Part shown: piece after piece, positions 41,843-51,310 of the stretch
How the letters are laid out: each line of letters starts with the position of its first letter
Position numbering within the stretch: position 1 is the first letter of the stretch
Assembly: GCF_000265405.1 (NCBI RefSeq)
Contig: NC_018010.1
Location: forward strand, 2,687,501-2,751,500
Origin: Belliella baltica DSM 15883
GTDB taxonomy: Bacteria; Bacteroidota; Bacteroidia; Cytophagales; Cyclobacteriaceae
Length of the DNA: 64,000 nt
Reading direction: 5' to 3'
Program-made: the position numbers and the translations under genes
The notes under the pieces: model-generated
Told to the model about the DNA's origin: nothing
The model's input: only the letters and a program-made list of their open reading frames with translations
Databases searched by the model: none

Positions 41843-42694
41843 CTATTGTTTAATGAAAATTTCTTGATCTAAGCCTTTCTTGTTCTTGTGAATGACGCCA
41901 ATTAATTCAATTAAATTCTTTTCTTGAATATTTTCTAAAGAAAAGTTTATTTTTTGTGTATTGTACCTTATGGCATTGCCTTTTTTTTCTATTAACCTTT
42001 CAATATCATTAGGTATAAAAAAACTTGCTTTATCGCCTAGATACTTTTTATACTCATTTATATAAATCCCGATTCCTGCAAAATCAAAATCACCAAAATG
42101 TAAATATTTGTTTGAAATGGATTGTAGCCATTTGATTAGATCTCTACTCTGATTTTGTGGATATCGGCTGACGAAAAGTGGTTGAATATCTTTGAAAAGA
42201 TGTTTTTGTCTTTCAATATATCGGAAGTTTTCAGGATTTTCAATTCCAACGATAATGACTGAAGGGTCTGGTAAAAAATTTGCATAGTCAAAAATGAATT
42301 GAAAAATCCCACTAGAAAAATTTAATACTATAGCCCTGTCATCTATTCTTGCTGCCAATGGCAGATAACTATTGATCAAAAAACCTTTGAAGGTTCTTAC
42401 ATTGATCAATTTGGAATCTGAAGAAATAGCAACTAGTTCATTTCGTTGCACATTTTCTTTTTGACTTATTTCAATATATTTTTCGAGGTCGGTTACTCCA
42501 AATTTGTTTTGTAAATAGTGAAATAAAGCCAGCCTATTTCTGAGCTTTAATTTTTTTTGGATTCTTCCATTTCTTTCTATAATACTTTCTGATACCAATT
42601 CCTCTATTAATGAATGTTTTGCCATACTAGCTGGAATTGTTGAGCCTTCTAAAAGTTGTAAAAGTTTTTGGGCTATATGTATTGGGATTTTCAT
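41843..42694 (-). CDS. jetD: Wadjet JetD-like Toprim nuclease
   Basis: 283 residues, last gene of the jetABCD operon, seven bases after jetC. The C-terminal half is a Toprim (DUF2220-like) domain: metal-binding glutamate E152 in IIVGIENPENF and the DxD pair D202/D204 in YLHFGDFDFAGIG. The N-terminal part (RNRLALFHYLQNKFGVTDLE) is a winged-helix-like region. In Wadjet this subunit cuts closed circular DNA after loop extrusion by JetABC. It looks shorter than the roughly 400-residue JetD of well-studied systems, so the N-terminal arm domain is reduced. Confidence 0.85.
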   Translation of the reverse strand: MKIPIHIAQKLLQLLEGSTIPASMAKHSLIEELVSESIIERNGRIQKKLKLRNRLALFHYLQNKFGVTDLEKYIEISQKENVQRNELVAISSDSKLINVRTFKGFLINSYLPLAARIDDRAIVLNFSSGIFQFIFDYANFLPDPSVIIVGIENPENFRYIERQKHLFKDIQPLFVSRYPQNQSRDLIKWLQSISNKYLHFGDFDFAGIGIYINEYKKYLGDKASFFIPNDIERLIEKKGNAIRYNTQKINFSLENIQEKNLIELIGVIHKNKKGLDQEIFIKQ

Positions 42695-42701
42695 CAGTTA
42701 C

Positions 42702-45700
42702 TTACTGCTCTAGTTTGACAATTTTTCTTACCAAACGCTTTATATTCGTGATATTTCTGCTGTCTTTGGACAGTAAGTAGGTGTATCTATAATCTGTTGC
42801 ATTAAGTGAAGTAGGAGAGCTGTTAATCAGTAAAATGTTCCTATCATTCGCAAATTTCAATATCCCCTTGACGTTATTCGGATGCAGTTTACCTATTTCA
42901 TCCATCATACAGTGCAAACGAAATTCGTCCTTTTGCTTTTTAGAAGCTTTTTCTTTAAAAACATTTAAAAGCATAATGTTTATCATGGCCTTTACCAAAA
43001 CATCTGTACCTTCAGAACCTACATTAGTGAGTTTTTCAACCCAACCAGTGTCATTGTCATTTTCTACAATTTTAAATAATAATTCAAACGAATCAGAAAG
43101 TGTAATTTCTTTTTCTTTTGAAGCATTCATTTCCTTAACGAGTTGTATCAGTAAAGAAATCGCTTTTTCATTATTATTTGATTGCCGATTAGAAGAAAAT
43201 AAATTCGGCTTGCCAAGATCAAATGAATATTCCGTATTGAAGTTCTTGATTTCAACTAACAAAGTGAAAATCTTATTCTTACTTTCAATAGTTTTTAACT
43301 CCATGCTTTTTATGGCACCCACAAAATTTCTGGAAATAAAATCATTGTTGATCTCAGAAATTATTTTACTGATTTCACCTTCCTTCTCTATGAGAGAATT
43401 GGTTTCTTTTCCAATTTGGCGAATGATGTGAGTAAAGCGTTCTTCTACACGTTGTTTGTATTCTGCGATCTTATTTTCATCAACAAACTCTTTCAGCATA
43501 TCAGCAAACTCAAAGTATTCACTTCTATCTGTAAATTTTACTTTAAATGTAAATAAATTCTTCTCTTGGAAATTACCTGCAAACTTATTGATGGCCTCCT
43601 GTAACTCAACATAACGTTTTGTAAGTGTATTGTCTGTCGTTTGTAAATCATTCGTCAGTGTGACACATGTTAAATCCGTTTTATGATCCCTAGTATAAGA
43701 GTTAATAAAATGTTCTACATCTGGATAAATTTCTGACTTAGTGAAATTATCAAAAGCAAGCAAATCTGCCTCAAAAGCATTTTTGGTATCATTTAATGCT
43801 GAAATTTCTGCTTTATGTAAAGCTATTTGTTGAACAAACTTATTCTTTTGCTGAAGGTACCTTGCGGCCTCGGTTTCTAATTGTTTATCCAACAAAGACT
43901 TTTTGCTTTTAAATTCTCCCTCTTTATCAAATAGCTCCCGTTTATCTTTATAATATTCAATTACTGTATCTCTATTGTTGTCTATATAGCCTAATTCAGA
44001 ATCAATTTCAGATAAGCGCAATTCTATTTGAGCAATTCGTTCTATATTTGCACCTTTTGTGTCCAATTCATCTTTCTGATTAATTTTGATTTTTTCCACT
44101 TTAAGGCTTAAAACTTTTTCTTGTTCTCGAATTTGTTCATCCATTTCCTTAAAAAATTCAGACAATTTTCTGCTCTCTTCTTTTATTTTGGTTTCCTTTT
44201 CTTTCTTTTTTATTTCAATTGTCTTGGAAATAGTTTGCTCTATTTTTTGCACTTGTTCTTCTGCTAAAGTCTTCTCTTCGCTTAGCTTTGAAAGGGTAAA
44301 TTCAATTTTTTCTATCTCTAACTTCTGTTCATTTTTTGCTTTATTTCCCCATTCGGATAACCGGACAGATAATTCTTCCAGTTTGGATTGGCTCTTTTCT
44401 ATATTGTATTGACTTTGCTGGATAAGCTCCTTTTGCTCTCTTATTTTTGGTTGAAATTTTCGCTTTAATTTTTCTAGTTCATCATTCAGATCTGAATTCG
44501 TTTTGCTGATATTTTTCTTTATAGCAAGAATTCTATTTTTATATCCCTCTTGTTCTTTTTGCAGATCAGCAACTGTTTTTACACGCTTTTTGATCTCTGA
44601 GGTATCAAGGCTGATACCATAAAAACTAATGTTAGTATCAGCAACGATTTTAGGATTTAATCCCTTCAGAAACAAAACATTGTCTTCATCAACTACTTTC
44701 CCTATAGTTTTGTCCCAATCAGGAACATGTTCATTCAGCCACCCATAAAGAGAATCCTTACTATTCTCAATTTTAATTTCTCTTGCATTAATCTCCTTGT
44801 TGTATTTTTCCTGATCTTCTATCAGTTTTTCAATTTTTCTTTCAGTAACTGCTTTGAGATTTTTTTCATCAAACTCCCATTGCCTTTGAAGAGTGGAAAT
44901 TTCATCTTTTGCCTGTTTGCTATTCCTGTCTTCTTTTAAAATATTTGACTTAATAATTTCAATTTCAACTTTCACGTTGTCAATTTCAATTTCGTAGAAT
45001 CGTTTGACTCTCACCTCTGATAGTTTGATTCTGTTATTCGTAATTAAACTCTCTTTTTCTTTAACGTTTGTGTTGGCAGTTTCTAAAGTTTCTTTCTGTT
45101 GTTTGTGAATTCCCTCATAAATCAAATCGTATTGTTTATTTAAATCTTTTTCAAAAAGATTTAAATCACGCTCTTTTTGATTCTTCATAGATCCTTTATT
45201 GTTCAAAAATGCTTGAAGCTGATTTTCTAACTGTCTTAGCTGCGCTTCATAGCGCTGTTGAATCTCAAGAAACTTAGATGTAAGTATATCTTTTTCTTCA
45301 ATAAGGTTTTTCTTTTCCAAATCCAAGAGTGCTTTTTTTGAAACACGATTTATGATGATTTCAATATTTAATGTTTGGTAGGCATCACGCTTATTTTTAA
45401 TTTCTTTGAGTTTTTCTAACACAACACCAATTTGTCTTTGAACTTCACCTTTCTTTTTTTCAAAAACAGTATCATGGTCCTTGAGTTTCCCATTTTCTCT
45501 ATCTCTTTTTGATTCTTCTGCGTTTAGAAGCAGTTGGACCTTTGGTTGTTTTTCTTTTACATTATCCAAAGCAAAACCTAATTGGAAAGCCAAATCCTTT
45601 TTCTTTTGATCTAAATACCTAAGGGCAGCATAAGTAGAAGCAACTTTTTCAGCTTGTTTCTCTATTTTTCCATCGGTCCATTTTCTGATGTCATTCAAAT

Positions 45701-46370
45701 CAGTTTCAAAATCTCGAAGATGTGTTTGGGAATAGGTTGTGAGATCTATTTTTACATCATCTTCATTCAATGATTTAATTATAGTTCCTTTTACAAACTC
45801 AGCATCTAATTTTGCATTTAAGAAAACATTGGCAATAGTTCTTGGAATGTTTTGATATTGTCTACTCTCAATTAAGGCGTATTTTCTAAATTCATTTTGA
45901 AGTCCTTTGTTATTACCATACAAAATATTTCTAAACTCTTCATAACTACTAACAATCCTAGTAGAATCAATTTTTCCTAATGTTTCTCTGATCTTATCCC
46001 AGGTTTCAAAGGCCTTTCCTTCCTTGTCAATAAAAAAATCTTTATTGTACTCTGCATTAAAAAAACGAAAAGCAACTCTTCCCAGTGCCTTGAAACTTAC
46101 GACACAATATTTACCAGCTTCTGTCTGCACTTCATAAATGATATATGAGTTTTGATATGGAAAATAATATTCATTGTAATTTTTCTTTTCTCGAGGAATC
46201 CCCAATTTTTGAGTGTCGGCATTGTAAAAGAAAAGAATGGCTCTAAGCAGAGTGCTTTTTCCTACACCTTGTGTTCCAATGAAATGAACATTACCATCCA
46301 AATCAACTTCGCCATATTTCAGCGATTTATCTGCACTATTTATGAATACTATTTTACTCAGGTATCTCAT
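42702..46370 (-). CDS. jetC: Wadjet JetC, MukB/SMC-like ATPase
   Basis: 1222 residues. Walker A GTQGVGKST is at residues 32-40. A long coiled coil with many Lys/Glu heptads occupies about residues 240-900, with a hinge-like break around residues 540-600 (WLNEHVPDWDKTIGKVVDED). The C-terminal head carries GSEGTDVLVKAMINIMLL (signature-like) and Walker B LHCMMDEIGKLHP (D1157/E1158). This is the loop-extruding motor of the Wadjet complex. It overlaps jetB by 17 bases. All catalytic motifs are present. Confidence 0.93.
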   Translation of the reverse strand: MRYLSKIVFINSADKSLKYGEVDLDGNVHFIGTQGVGKSTLLRAILFFYNADTQKLGIPREKKNYNEYYFPYQNSYIIYEVQTEAGKYCVVSFKALGRVAFRFFNAEYNKDFFIDKEGKAFETWDKIRETLGKIDSTRIVSSYEEFRNILYGNNKGLQNEFRKYALIESRQYQNIPRTIANVFLNAKLDAEFVKGTIIKSLNEDDVKIDLTTYSQTHLRDFETDLNDIRKWTDGKIEKQAEKVASTYAALRYLDQKKKDLAFQLGFALDNVKEKQPKVQLLLNAEESKRDRENGKLKDHDTVFEKKKGEVQRQIGVVLEKLKEIKNKRDAYQTLNIEIIINRVSKKALLDLEKKNLIEEKDILTSKFLEIQQRYEAQLRQLENQLQAFLNNKGSMKNQKERDLNLFEKDLNKQYDLIYEGIHKQQKETLETANTNVKEKESLITNNRIKLSEVRVKRFYEIEIDNVKVEIEIIKSNILKEDRNSKQAKDEISTLQRQWEFDEKNLKAVTERKIEKLIEDQEKYNKEINAREIKIENSKDSLYGWLNEHVPDWDKTIGKVVDEDNVLFLKGLNPKIVADTNISFYGISLDTSEIKKRVKTVADLQKEQEGYKNRILAIKKNISKTNSDLNDELEKLKRKFQPKIREQKELIQQSQYNIEKSQSKLEELSVRLSEWGNKAKNEQKLEIEKIEFTLSKLSEEKTLAEEQVQKIEQTISKTIEIKKKEKETKIKEESRKLSEFFKEMDEQIREQEKVLSLKVEKIKINQKDELDTKGANIERIAQIELRLSEIDSELGYIDNNRDTVIEYYKDKRELFDKEGEFKSKKSLLDKQLETEAARYLQQKNKFVQQIALHKAEISALNDTKNAFEADLLAFDNFTKSEIYPDVEHFINSYTRDHKTDLTCVTLTNDLQTTDNTLTKRYVELQEAINKFAGNFQEKNLFTFKVKFTDRSEYFEFADMLKEFVDENKIAEYKQRVEERFTHIIRQIGKETNSLIEKEGEISKIISEINNDFISRNFVGAIKSMELKTIESKNKIFTLLVEIKNFNTEYSFDLGKPNLFSSNRQSNNNEKAISLLIQLVKEMNASKEKEITLSDSFELLFKIVENDNDTGWVEKLTNVGSEGTDVLVKAMINIMLLNVFKEKASKKQKDEFRLHCMMDEIGKLHPNNVKGILKFANDRNILLINSSPTSLNATDYRYTYLLSKDSRNITNIKRLVRKIVKLEQ

Positions 46371-46929
46371 CTTTTACTTCATCGGGGATATTGATGGCTA
46401 AAATCAACTGTTCAAGATACTTGAATGAAGTTAATATTTTGAATTGGTGGGTGATTTCGTTCTCTAATTCAATAAAAGTATCGTCTATCAACTTCTTTAA
46501 AATTTTATCTAAAATATCTTGATGTTTAATCTTGTCTGTATGCTTCTTCAAGCTATCCAATTTTGCTTCTAGTTCAGCATCAGTATTTATTCTAACCAAA
46601 ATATCAGCACTTGTAAAGCGATAACCTGCAGTGAAAGCGTTATCAAAAGTTTTGAAAAAATCAAGAATATCAATCCATTCAAAGGCCTTTTCTATTTTCT
46701 TTTCAAGGTCAACCCTAGTTTCTGGTCTGCTAAAATAGAAATATTCATCGCCCTTTTCTAAAACAAAATTTATATTAGTAAAATAAGCATATAAATTTTC
46801 AAAATGATAATCATCCTCCATCACAGTGTATAAATTTCTGATAATCTTATCGGAACTATTAGAACTGATAAATTGTCCCTTGCTAAGAATCTTAAATATG
46901 TCAGCTGTTTGTATAGGTACTTCCATCAT
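46354..46929 (-). CDS. jetB: Wadjet JetB, MukE-like subunit
   Basis: 191 residues beginning MMEVPIQTADIFKILSKGQF, mostly helical with a winged-helix-like start (ISSNSSDKIIRNLYTVMEDD) and a DUF4194-like overall look. It has YFSRPETRVDLEKKIEKAF in the middle, typical of the MukE-like accessory subunit. It bridges JetA and the JetC heads. Two bases separate it from jetA and its end overlaps jetC. Confidence 0.82.
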   Translation of the reverse strand: MMEVPIQTADIFKILSKGQFISSNSSDKIIRNLYTVMEDDYHFENLYAYFTNINFVLEKGDEYFYFSRPETRVDLEKKIEKAFEWIDILDFFKTFDNAFTAGYRFTSADILVRINTDAELEAKLDSLKKHTDKIKHQDILDKILKKLIDDTFIELENEITHQFKILTSFKYLEQLILAINIPDEVKDEIPE

Positions 46930-46931
46930 GT

Positions 46932-48128
46932 TTATTTTGGGAAAATCATTGCAAATTCAATTTTTCCTTTTTCAGAAAACTGGTCTGTAATTTCAAAAAT
47001 ACTTTCATATTGTGAAACCATTTGACAATAAATAGTGACGCGCTCCTCAAATGAGACATCTTTTGAAAAGTTATAACTTATTACAAAGTCGAATAAATTA
47101 TTACTTCCCGCAACAAATCCATTTTTTACTTCTTCTAAATTAATCTGTACCTCTTCTTCAATTTGTGTCTCCAGATATTCATCAGAAATTTTGTCTGCAA
47201 CAGGTTGCTTATGTTTAACTCCTGATTTTAGACGTATGGCTATTTTCTGAATACTCTTAAATGCTCCCTCGTCGGTTTGTAGGTTTTCAAGAGAAAGTTT
47301 AAGTGGATAACTTGGATTAGGTTCAAAGACCACATGGCGATTAATTGCCAAAACCTGTTTTAAATCAGTGGTACTCTCAAGAATAAATTGGTCTTTTAAA
47401 TATTTTATTTGTCTTAGCTTTTCTACTATACCACTTTGAAGTTGAATTTGATTCAAAAAGGCTATTACTTGCTTTTCTATTTCTATGAGATTATGCGTAC
47501 ATTTTTGAAGTTGTAATTTAAGTTGAACAATTATGCGACTTAATTCTTCATCTGTTGCTGTTTTAAAAAATGTAATATCATCTTCTGTAATCAGATGTTC
47601 AGTTTGTTCAATAAGTTTGGTAATGTCTCTACGTTTATTATCAAGATTTATCAGTTTGGATCGTTTGTTTTTGTAATTTGGCTCAGTTTTAAAAGTATTT
47701 TCTATGTTTCTTTTTAAATCAACGACATTCCTTAAAGTGATAATACCTATTTTTCTAAACGTATTTTTGATTATCCGAAGGTATTCATATTTCCTTTGTT
47801 CATTTTGTTCGTTGAAGTAATAGTTAATATTCTGTTTTACTTTTTCAAGGTTTTCGTTAATGTAAGAAGTATTTATTTCTTCATTTGCTTCCAAAACTTG
47901 CTCAAAAAAATGCAAATATAAATCATCTATTTCAAGGGTGTTTCCATTTTGGCGTATTACAGAACGGTCTATTAGGTATTGGATTTTGTTTTCATTATCC
48001 TCGACCAATTCAAGAGCGTATTCAAATTTATAATCTGTAGTTTTTCTTCTCTTAAACATTTCTGAAAGGAGCTTCTCCTCTCTGTGAAGTGTAGATAATA
48101 ATTCTTTTATGTTTGAAAACGTGTTCAT
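46932..48128 (-). CDS. jetA: Wadjet JetA, MukF-like kleisin subunit
   Basis: 398 residues and first in the operon. It is predominantly helical with coiled-coil stretches (LIEQTEHLITEDDITFFKTA, RIIVQLKLQLQKCTHNLIEI). A C-terminal winged-helix-like part contains FDFVISYNFSKDVSFEERVT and IFEITDQFSEKGKIEFAMIF. The layout is that of the MukF/kleisin-like JetA which links the SMC heads. Length and order jetA-jetB-jetC-jetD fit a complete system. Confidence 0.82.
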   Translation of the reverse strand: MNTFSNIKELLSTLHREEKLLSEMFKRRKTTDYKFEYALELVEDNENKIQYLIDRSVIRQNGNTLEIDDLYLHFFEQVLEANEEINTSYINENLEKVKQNINYYFNEQNEQRKYEYLRIIKNTFRKIGIITLRNVVDLKRNIENTFKTEPNYKNKRSKLINLDNKRRDITKLIEQTEHLITEDDITFFKTATDEELSRIIVQLKLQLQKCTHNLIEIEKQVIAFLNQIQLQSGIVEKLRQIKYLKDQFILESTTDLKQVLAINRHVVFEPNPSYPLKLSLENLQTDEGAFKSIQKIAIRLKSGVKHKQPVADKISDEYLETQIEEEVQINLEEVKNGFVAGSNNLFDFVISYNFSKDVSFEERVTIYCQMVSQYESIFEITDQFSEKGKIEFAMIFPK

Positions 48129-48150
48129 TTATTTGATAAAGGTAACCTTC

Positions 48151-48158
48151 AAATATAA
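48151..48158 (-). promoter_or_regulatory. candidate -7 box of the Wadjet operon
   Basis: TATATTTG on the minus strand matches TAnnTTTG and lies 22 bases before the jetA start codon. A -33 TTG is not evident at the expected spacing. Confidence 0.4.
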
Positions 48159-48169
48159 CCTTTAAATCA

Positions 48170-48411
48170 TTTAACCCTTTAATCTTTTACAATTAAACTA
48201 GCTCACTTAATAACCAGTTAACCAGTTAACCAATTAACCACCTTTAACCTTTTAACCCTCTAATCATTTACAATTAAACTATCTCACTTAATAATCAATT
48301 AACCAGTTAACCACATGTCCGCCGTGGCGGAATTAACCCTTTTAACCCCTTTAACCTTTCCCCTTTTTCCTTTCGCCATTTTTCCATTTCATCCTTCATC
48401 CTTCATAATTC
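48170..48411. repeat. AACCAGTTAACC repeat tract upstream of Wadjet
   Basis: Tandem-like AACCAGTTAACCAATTAACC units with two longer repeats of CTTTAACC..CTAATCATTTACAATTAAACTA type. They fill the gap between the Wadjet promoter and the IS21 end, and no gene is present. The same unit family occurs at 19.2, 31.95 and 32.3 kb. Confidence 0.75.
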
Positions 48412-48514
48412 TGCATATAGCGGTCAAAGTGACCCCCTATCAGCGCTGCAAAGTGACCCCCCGGAGTTAAGTAGTTTTTTTGGTCAGGAATAGTGGACTT
48501 ACATCGCGTTAAAG

Positions 48515-49258
48515 TTATTGTTTTTCGGGATTAATATTACGTTTTCTTCTCAGGGATTCTCCCTTTAGTTCTATCCGGTGAGCATCGTGCACAATTCTGT
48601 CCAAAATAGCATCTGCAAGAGTTTGATCTCCGATTATTTCATACCATGCACTGACCGGTAACTGCGAAGTGATGATGGTGGACTTTTTACCATGTCGGTC
48701 CTCTATAATCTCCATCAGCAACATTCTGCTCTGAACATCCAGGGGTTGTATCCCAAAGTCATCGAGTATCAACACATCAAGTTTTTCGAGTTTGAGCATC
48801 TCTTTGATAGAAGATCCATCAGCCTTAGCCATTTTCAGTTGGGTAAGCAACTTAGTCGTATTCGCATAAAGGACTTTGTGTCCCTTGCTACAAGCCTGAT
48901 TGCCCAAGGCACAGGCAAGATAACTCTTACCTGTGCCTGTACTTCCTGTCATCAGAATGTTTTCTCCTTTGTGGATGTATGCTCCGTCTGCGAGTCTCAA
49001 TAGTTGATTTTTGTCCAGTTCACGCCCGGGACGAAAATCCAGTTCCTCGACAGTGGCTTTGTATCGGAAACGTGCACCACGAAGGCTTCGATCCATCCTG
49101 CGGTTTTGACGGTCATCCCATTCGTTTTCCACGAGCAGACTAATCAGTTCATCCGGTGTAAGGGATGACAGAGAGCCGGATTCTGTGGCATGACTGAAGC
49201 TTCGTGACATGCCGTAAAGCTTCATTTTTCTCATTTTTTCAATTGTTTCTTGTATCAT
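48515..49258 (-). CDS. istB: IS21 helper ATPase IstB
   Basis: 247 residues, AAA+ DnaC-like. Walker A is GSTGTGKSYLACALG, Walker B VLILDDFGIQPL, and the end PVSAWYEIIGDQTLADAILD with R in DRIVHDAHRI is typical of IstB. It regulates strand transfer by IstA and target selection. It lies 15 bases downstream of istA. Confidence 0.95.
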   Translation of the reverse strand: MIQETIEKMRKMKLYGMSRSFSHATESGSLSSLTPDELISLLVENEWDDRQNRRMDRSLRGARFRYKATVEELDFRPGRELDKNQLLRLADGAYIHKGENILMTGSTGTGKSYLACALGNQACSKGHKVLYANTTKLLTQLKMAKADGSSIKEMLKLEKLDVLILDDFGIQPLDVQSRMLLMEIIEDRHGKKSTIITSQLPVSAWYEIIGDQTLADAILDRIVHDAHRIELKGESLRRKRNINPEKQ

Positions 49259-49273
49259 TGGAATTGGTGTTTG

Positions 49274-50830
49274 TTAACTGAAGTATCTGTTGCCACGGAT
49301 GTTGTGGTGTTTGGGCATCTGGGAAGACTCCTCCAGCTGTTCATCGGAAAAACTGATTGCGTCTAAATTTTTGGAAAGGATCTGTTCAATCATAGGATAG
49401 GTGTAAACACCATACTCTGACGCTCTTTTGCAGGCTCCAGTGATCCGCTGTGAACCCACTTTGCGGGCAAGATGAAGGATCCCGGAGCAGGATCTATAAC
49501 CTTGCTCCGGATGGGGAATAGATTCCATCAGGCTGGATAGGAATTTCCCTACCTCCTTGCTGATCTTATTGCCTTCACTTACAAAGAATTCATAACTCCA
49601 ATCGGATACATACTTCTGGTTTCCGGCCAGATGATCCCTTAGTGTCGTGTACTTATGCTTCCTTTTATCGCGTTTGTGTTTGGCTATAGGATGATACTTG
49701 TAAAAGACCTCTAACCGGTCATCATTGAAAAGGACTTTGACTTTCTTCCCCATATACTGATGGGGGACACTGTAGTAGTGTTTATCCTCTCCAAGACATA
49801 TGTGGGTGTTTTTCATTACAGTGCACACTTTGACACTCATCAGCTGATAAGGAAGTTCGGGAAGTGCCAGCAGACTGTTCCGCTCAAGTGTCTCAAACTG
49901 TTCCCTGCGACTTTCCTCACCTCTGAGTGCATAGTCATTGTAGTTGGATACCAAAGGAACAAGTGCTTCATTAAGGCTTTCTAAGGATAAAAACACCTTT
50001 CCCTGAAGAGCTACATAAATCCGCTGATATACCAGTCTTACAGCACCTTCGACCAGAGACTTTTCTCTTGGCTGACGCGGTCTTGCCGGAATGATAGTGG
50101 TGTTGTAATGCTCAGCAAAGGTTTCAAAGGTCTCGTTCAGGACTGGAGAGTATTTGCTGCCTTTGGTAACTGCAGACCGGAGGTTGTCAGGCACGATTAC
50201 CCTTGGAACCCCGCCGAAGAACTCCAGCATCCTTGTGCAGCTTCCGATGAAGTCGGGTTTCTTCTGGGTGTAAGTGGCTTCCACATAAGTGTATTGAGTA
50301 CAGCCCAGCGTAGCCACAAATACCTCTACAGGAAAATGCTCCCCTGTATCGGGATCAGTGACATAGAGCTTTTTACCCGCATAGTCGATGAATACTTTAT
50401 CTCCGGCTAGGTGCTCAAAATGCATCGTTAGCCCCTGCTTACCCACGTATTGCCGAATATGTTTGCGGAACTGGCTGGCCTGAAAACCGTCAGGATGCTT
50501 CTGTCGGTATTCTTCCCAGAGACGCTGACGTGTCATGCCTTTTATTCGCAACTTCTTAACGATCCCAGGCAATAAAGGAAGTAATACTTCCAGCCTGTCA
50601 CTTTGCTGCACAGGGGCTGGTGGACCTAATATTAATTCAGCTAAACCTTCATCGGAAAGCTGATTAACCTCTTCAAAGGAAAGGCCTGTTTGTTGAAATC
50701 TTTTAAGATAGGACTTGACAGTATTGCGGGAGACTCCCGTCAATTTGCTGAGCTGCTTGGAGCCATGGCCTTCAAAATGGCCTCGTAAAATTTGTTTGAT
50801 CTTGTTCATGGTAAGAGTGCGATTGGCCAT
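49274..50830 (-). CDS. istA: IS21 transposase IstA
   Basis: 518 residues. An N-terminal HTH (MNKIKQILRGHFEGHGSKQL, GVSRNTVKSYLKRF) is followed by a DDE core: D in KVFIDYAGKKLYV, D in RVIVPDNLRSAV and E in PREKSLVEGAVRLVYQRIY. A beta-barrel-like C-terminal Mu-transposase part has HYYSVPHQYMGKKVKVLF. The frame is intact, so with istB the element may be mobile. Confidence 0.95.
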   Translation of the reverse strand: MANRTLTMNKIKQILRGHFEGHGSKQLSKLTGVSRNTVKSYLKRFQQTGLSFEEVNQLSDEGLAELILGPPAPVQQSDRLEVLLPLLPGIVKKLRIKGMTRQRLWEEYRQKHPDGFQASQFRKHIRQYVGKQGLTMHFEHLAGDKVFIDYAGKKLYVTDPDTGEHFPVEVFVATLGCTQYTYVEATYTQKKPDFIGSCTRMLEFFGGVPRVIVPDNLRSAVTKGSKYSPVLNETFETFAEHYNTTIIPARPRQPREKSLVEGAVRLVYQRIYVALQGKVFLSLESLNEALVPLVSNYNDYALRGEESRREQFETLERNSLLALPELPYQLMSVKVCTVMKNTHICLGEDKHYYSVPHQYMGKKVKVLFNDDRLEVFYKYHPIAKHKRDKRKHKYTTLRDHLAGNQKYVSDWSYEFFVSEGNKISKEVGKFLSSLMESIPHPEQGYRSCSGILHLARKVGSQRITGACKRASEYGVYTYPMIEQILSKNLDAISFSDEQLEESSQMPKHHNIRGNRYFS

Positions 50831-50905
50831 GGGAATGCTTAATTGTTTGCACTCCTAACAGGACTTAAAAGCCTCTTATTCCATTCCAGAAAAATAACTT
50901 TTGAC

Positions 50906-51003
50906 GGGGGTCAATTTACATCACCAGCCGGGGGTCAATTTGAATCACCAGCTGGGGGTCAATTTAAATCGTCAGAAGGGGGTCAACTTCATCATTTTTT
51001 GCA
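50906..51003. repeat. IS21 right-end multiple GGGGGTCAA repeats
   Basis: Four GGGGGTCAA motifs spaced about 24 bases apart lead to the TGCA end at 51003. They are the expected transposase binding sites. Confidence 0.8.
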
Positions 51004-51309
51004 AATGATATTTGAAGAGCCGGCTTTTTCATGAAGGTTATCGACATTTTGCGTAATTATGCTCACATCAAAGAATTCCTGAAGCTTAGCAAGTTCGAGG
51101 TGAGCTAAGTTTGGGTGGACTGATAGCGCTTGCTTTCTTCGTTGATTGTAAAACTCCAAGACAACTTTCTTATTTTTTTTCCAACCTTCAGGTGATGCAA
51201 CTTCCATGACATCATGACCTTCCCAAAGCCCATTACTATCCCTAAAAGTTGCAATTCCACTTTCGGCAGATATTCCAGCACCAGTTAATGCTACAAGCTT
51301 TTTCTTCAT
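50992..51309 (-). pseudogene. Sir2-family NAD-dependent deacylase gene truncated by IS21
   Basis: From ATG at 51309 the frame reads MKKKLVALTGAGISAESGIA, FRDSNGLWEGHDVMEVASPE and SIITQNVDNLHEKAGSSNI, the N-terminal half of a sirtuin (GAGIS NAD-binding and TQNVDxLHxxAG motifs). After about 100 native residues it enters the IS21 end at 51003 and stops at 50992. The catalytic HG motif region and zinc site are lost, so it cannot be active. It starts two bases before the end of the adjacent gene. Confidence 0.88.
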
Positions 51310-51310
51310 T

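Larger units (their letters stand above)
48412..51003 (-). mobile_element. IS21-family insertion sequence
   Basis: About 2.6 kb with istA and istB. Both ends begin TGCA and then, at exactly the same spacing, TGACCCCC (left TGCATATAGCGG...; right, read inward, TGCAAAAAATG...). Each end has multiple repeats as usual for IS21: two TGACCCCC motifs on the left and four GGGGGTCAA motifs at about 24-base period on the right (50,906-50,986). No target duplication is seen, and the right flank is a truncated Sir2-type gene, so the insertion was followed by a deletion or rearrangement. Confidence 0.9.

Noticed and set aside
42835..44939. Plus-strand frames opposite jetC
   Set aside because: Hydrophobic, serine/phenylalanine-rich shadows of the Lys/Glu-rich coiled coil on the coding strand.
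41843..48128. Housekeeping MukBEF chromosome-segregation operon
   Set aside because: A JetD/Toprim gene is the fourth member and the order is jetA-B-C-D, which indicates Wadjet rather than MukBEF.
50992..51309. Defence-type Sir2 protein
   Set aside because: The fragment reads like the short CobB-type deacylase (starts at GAGIS, no extra domain) and is cut by IS21.
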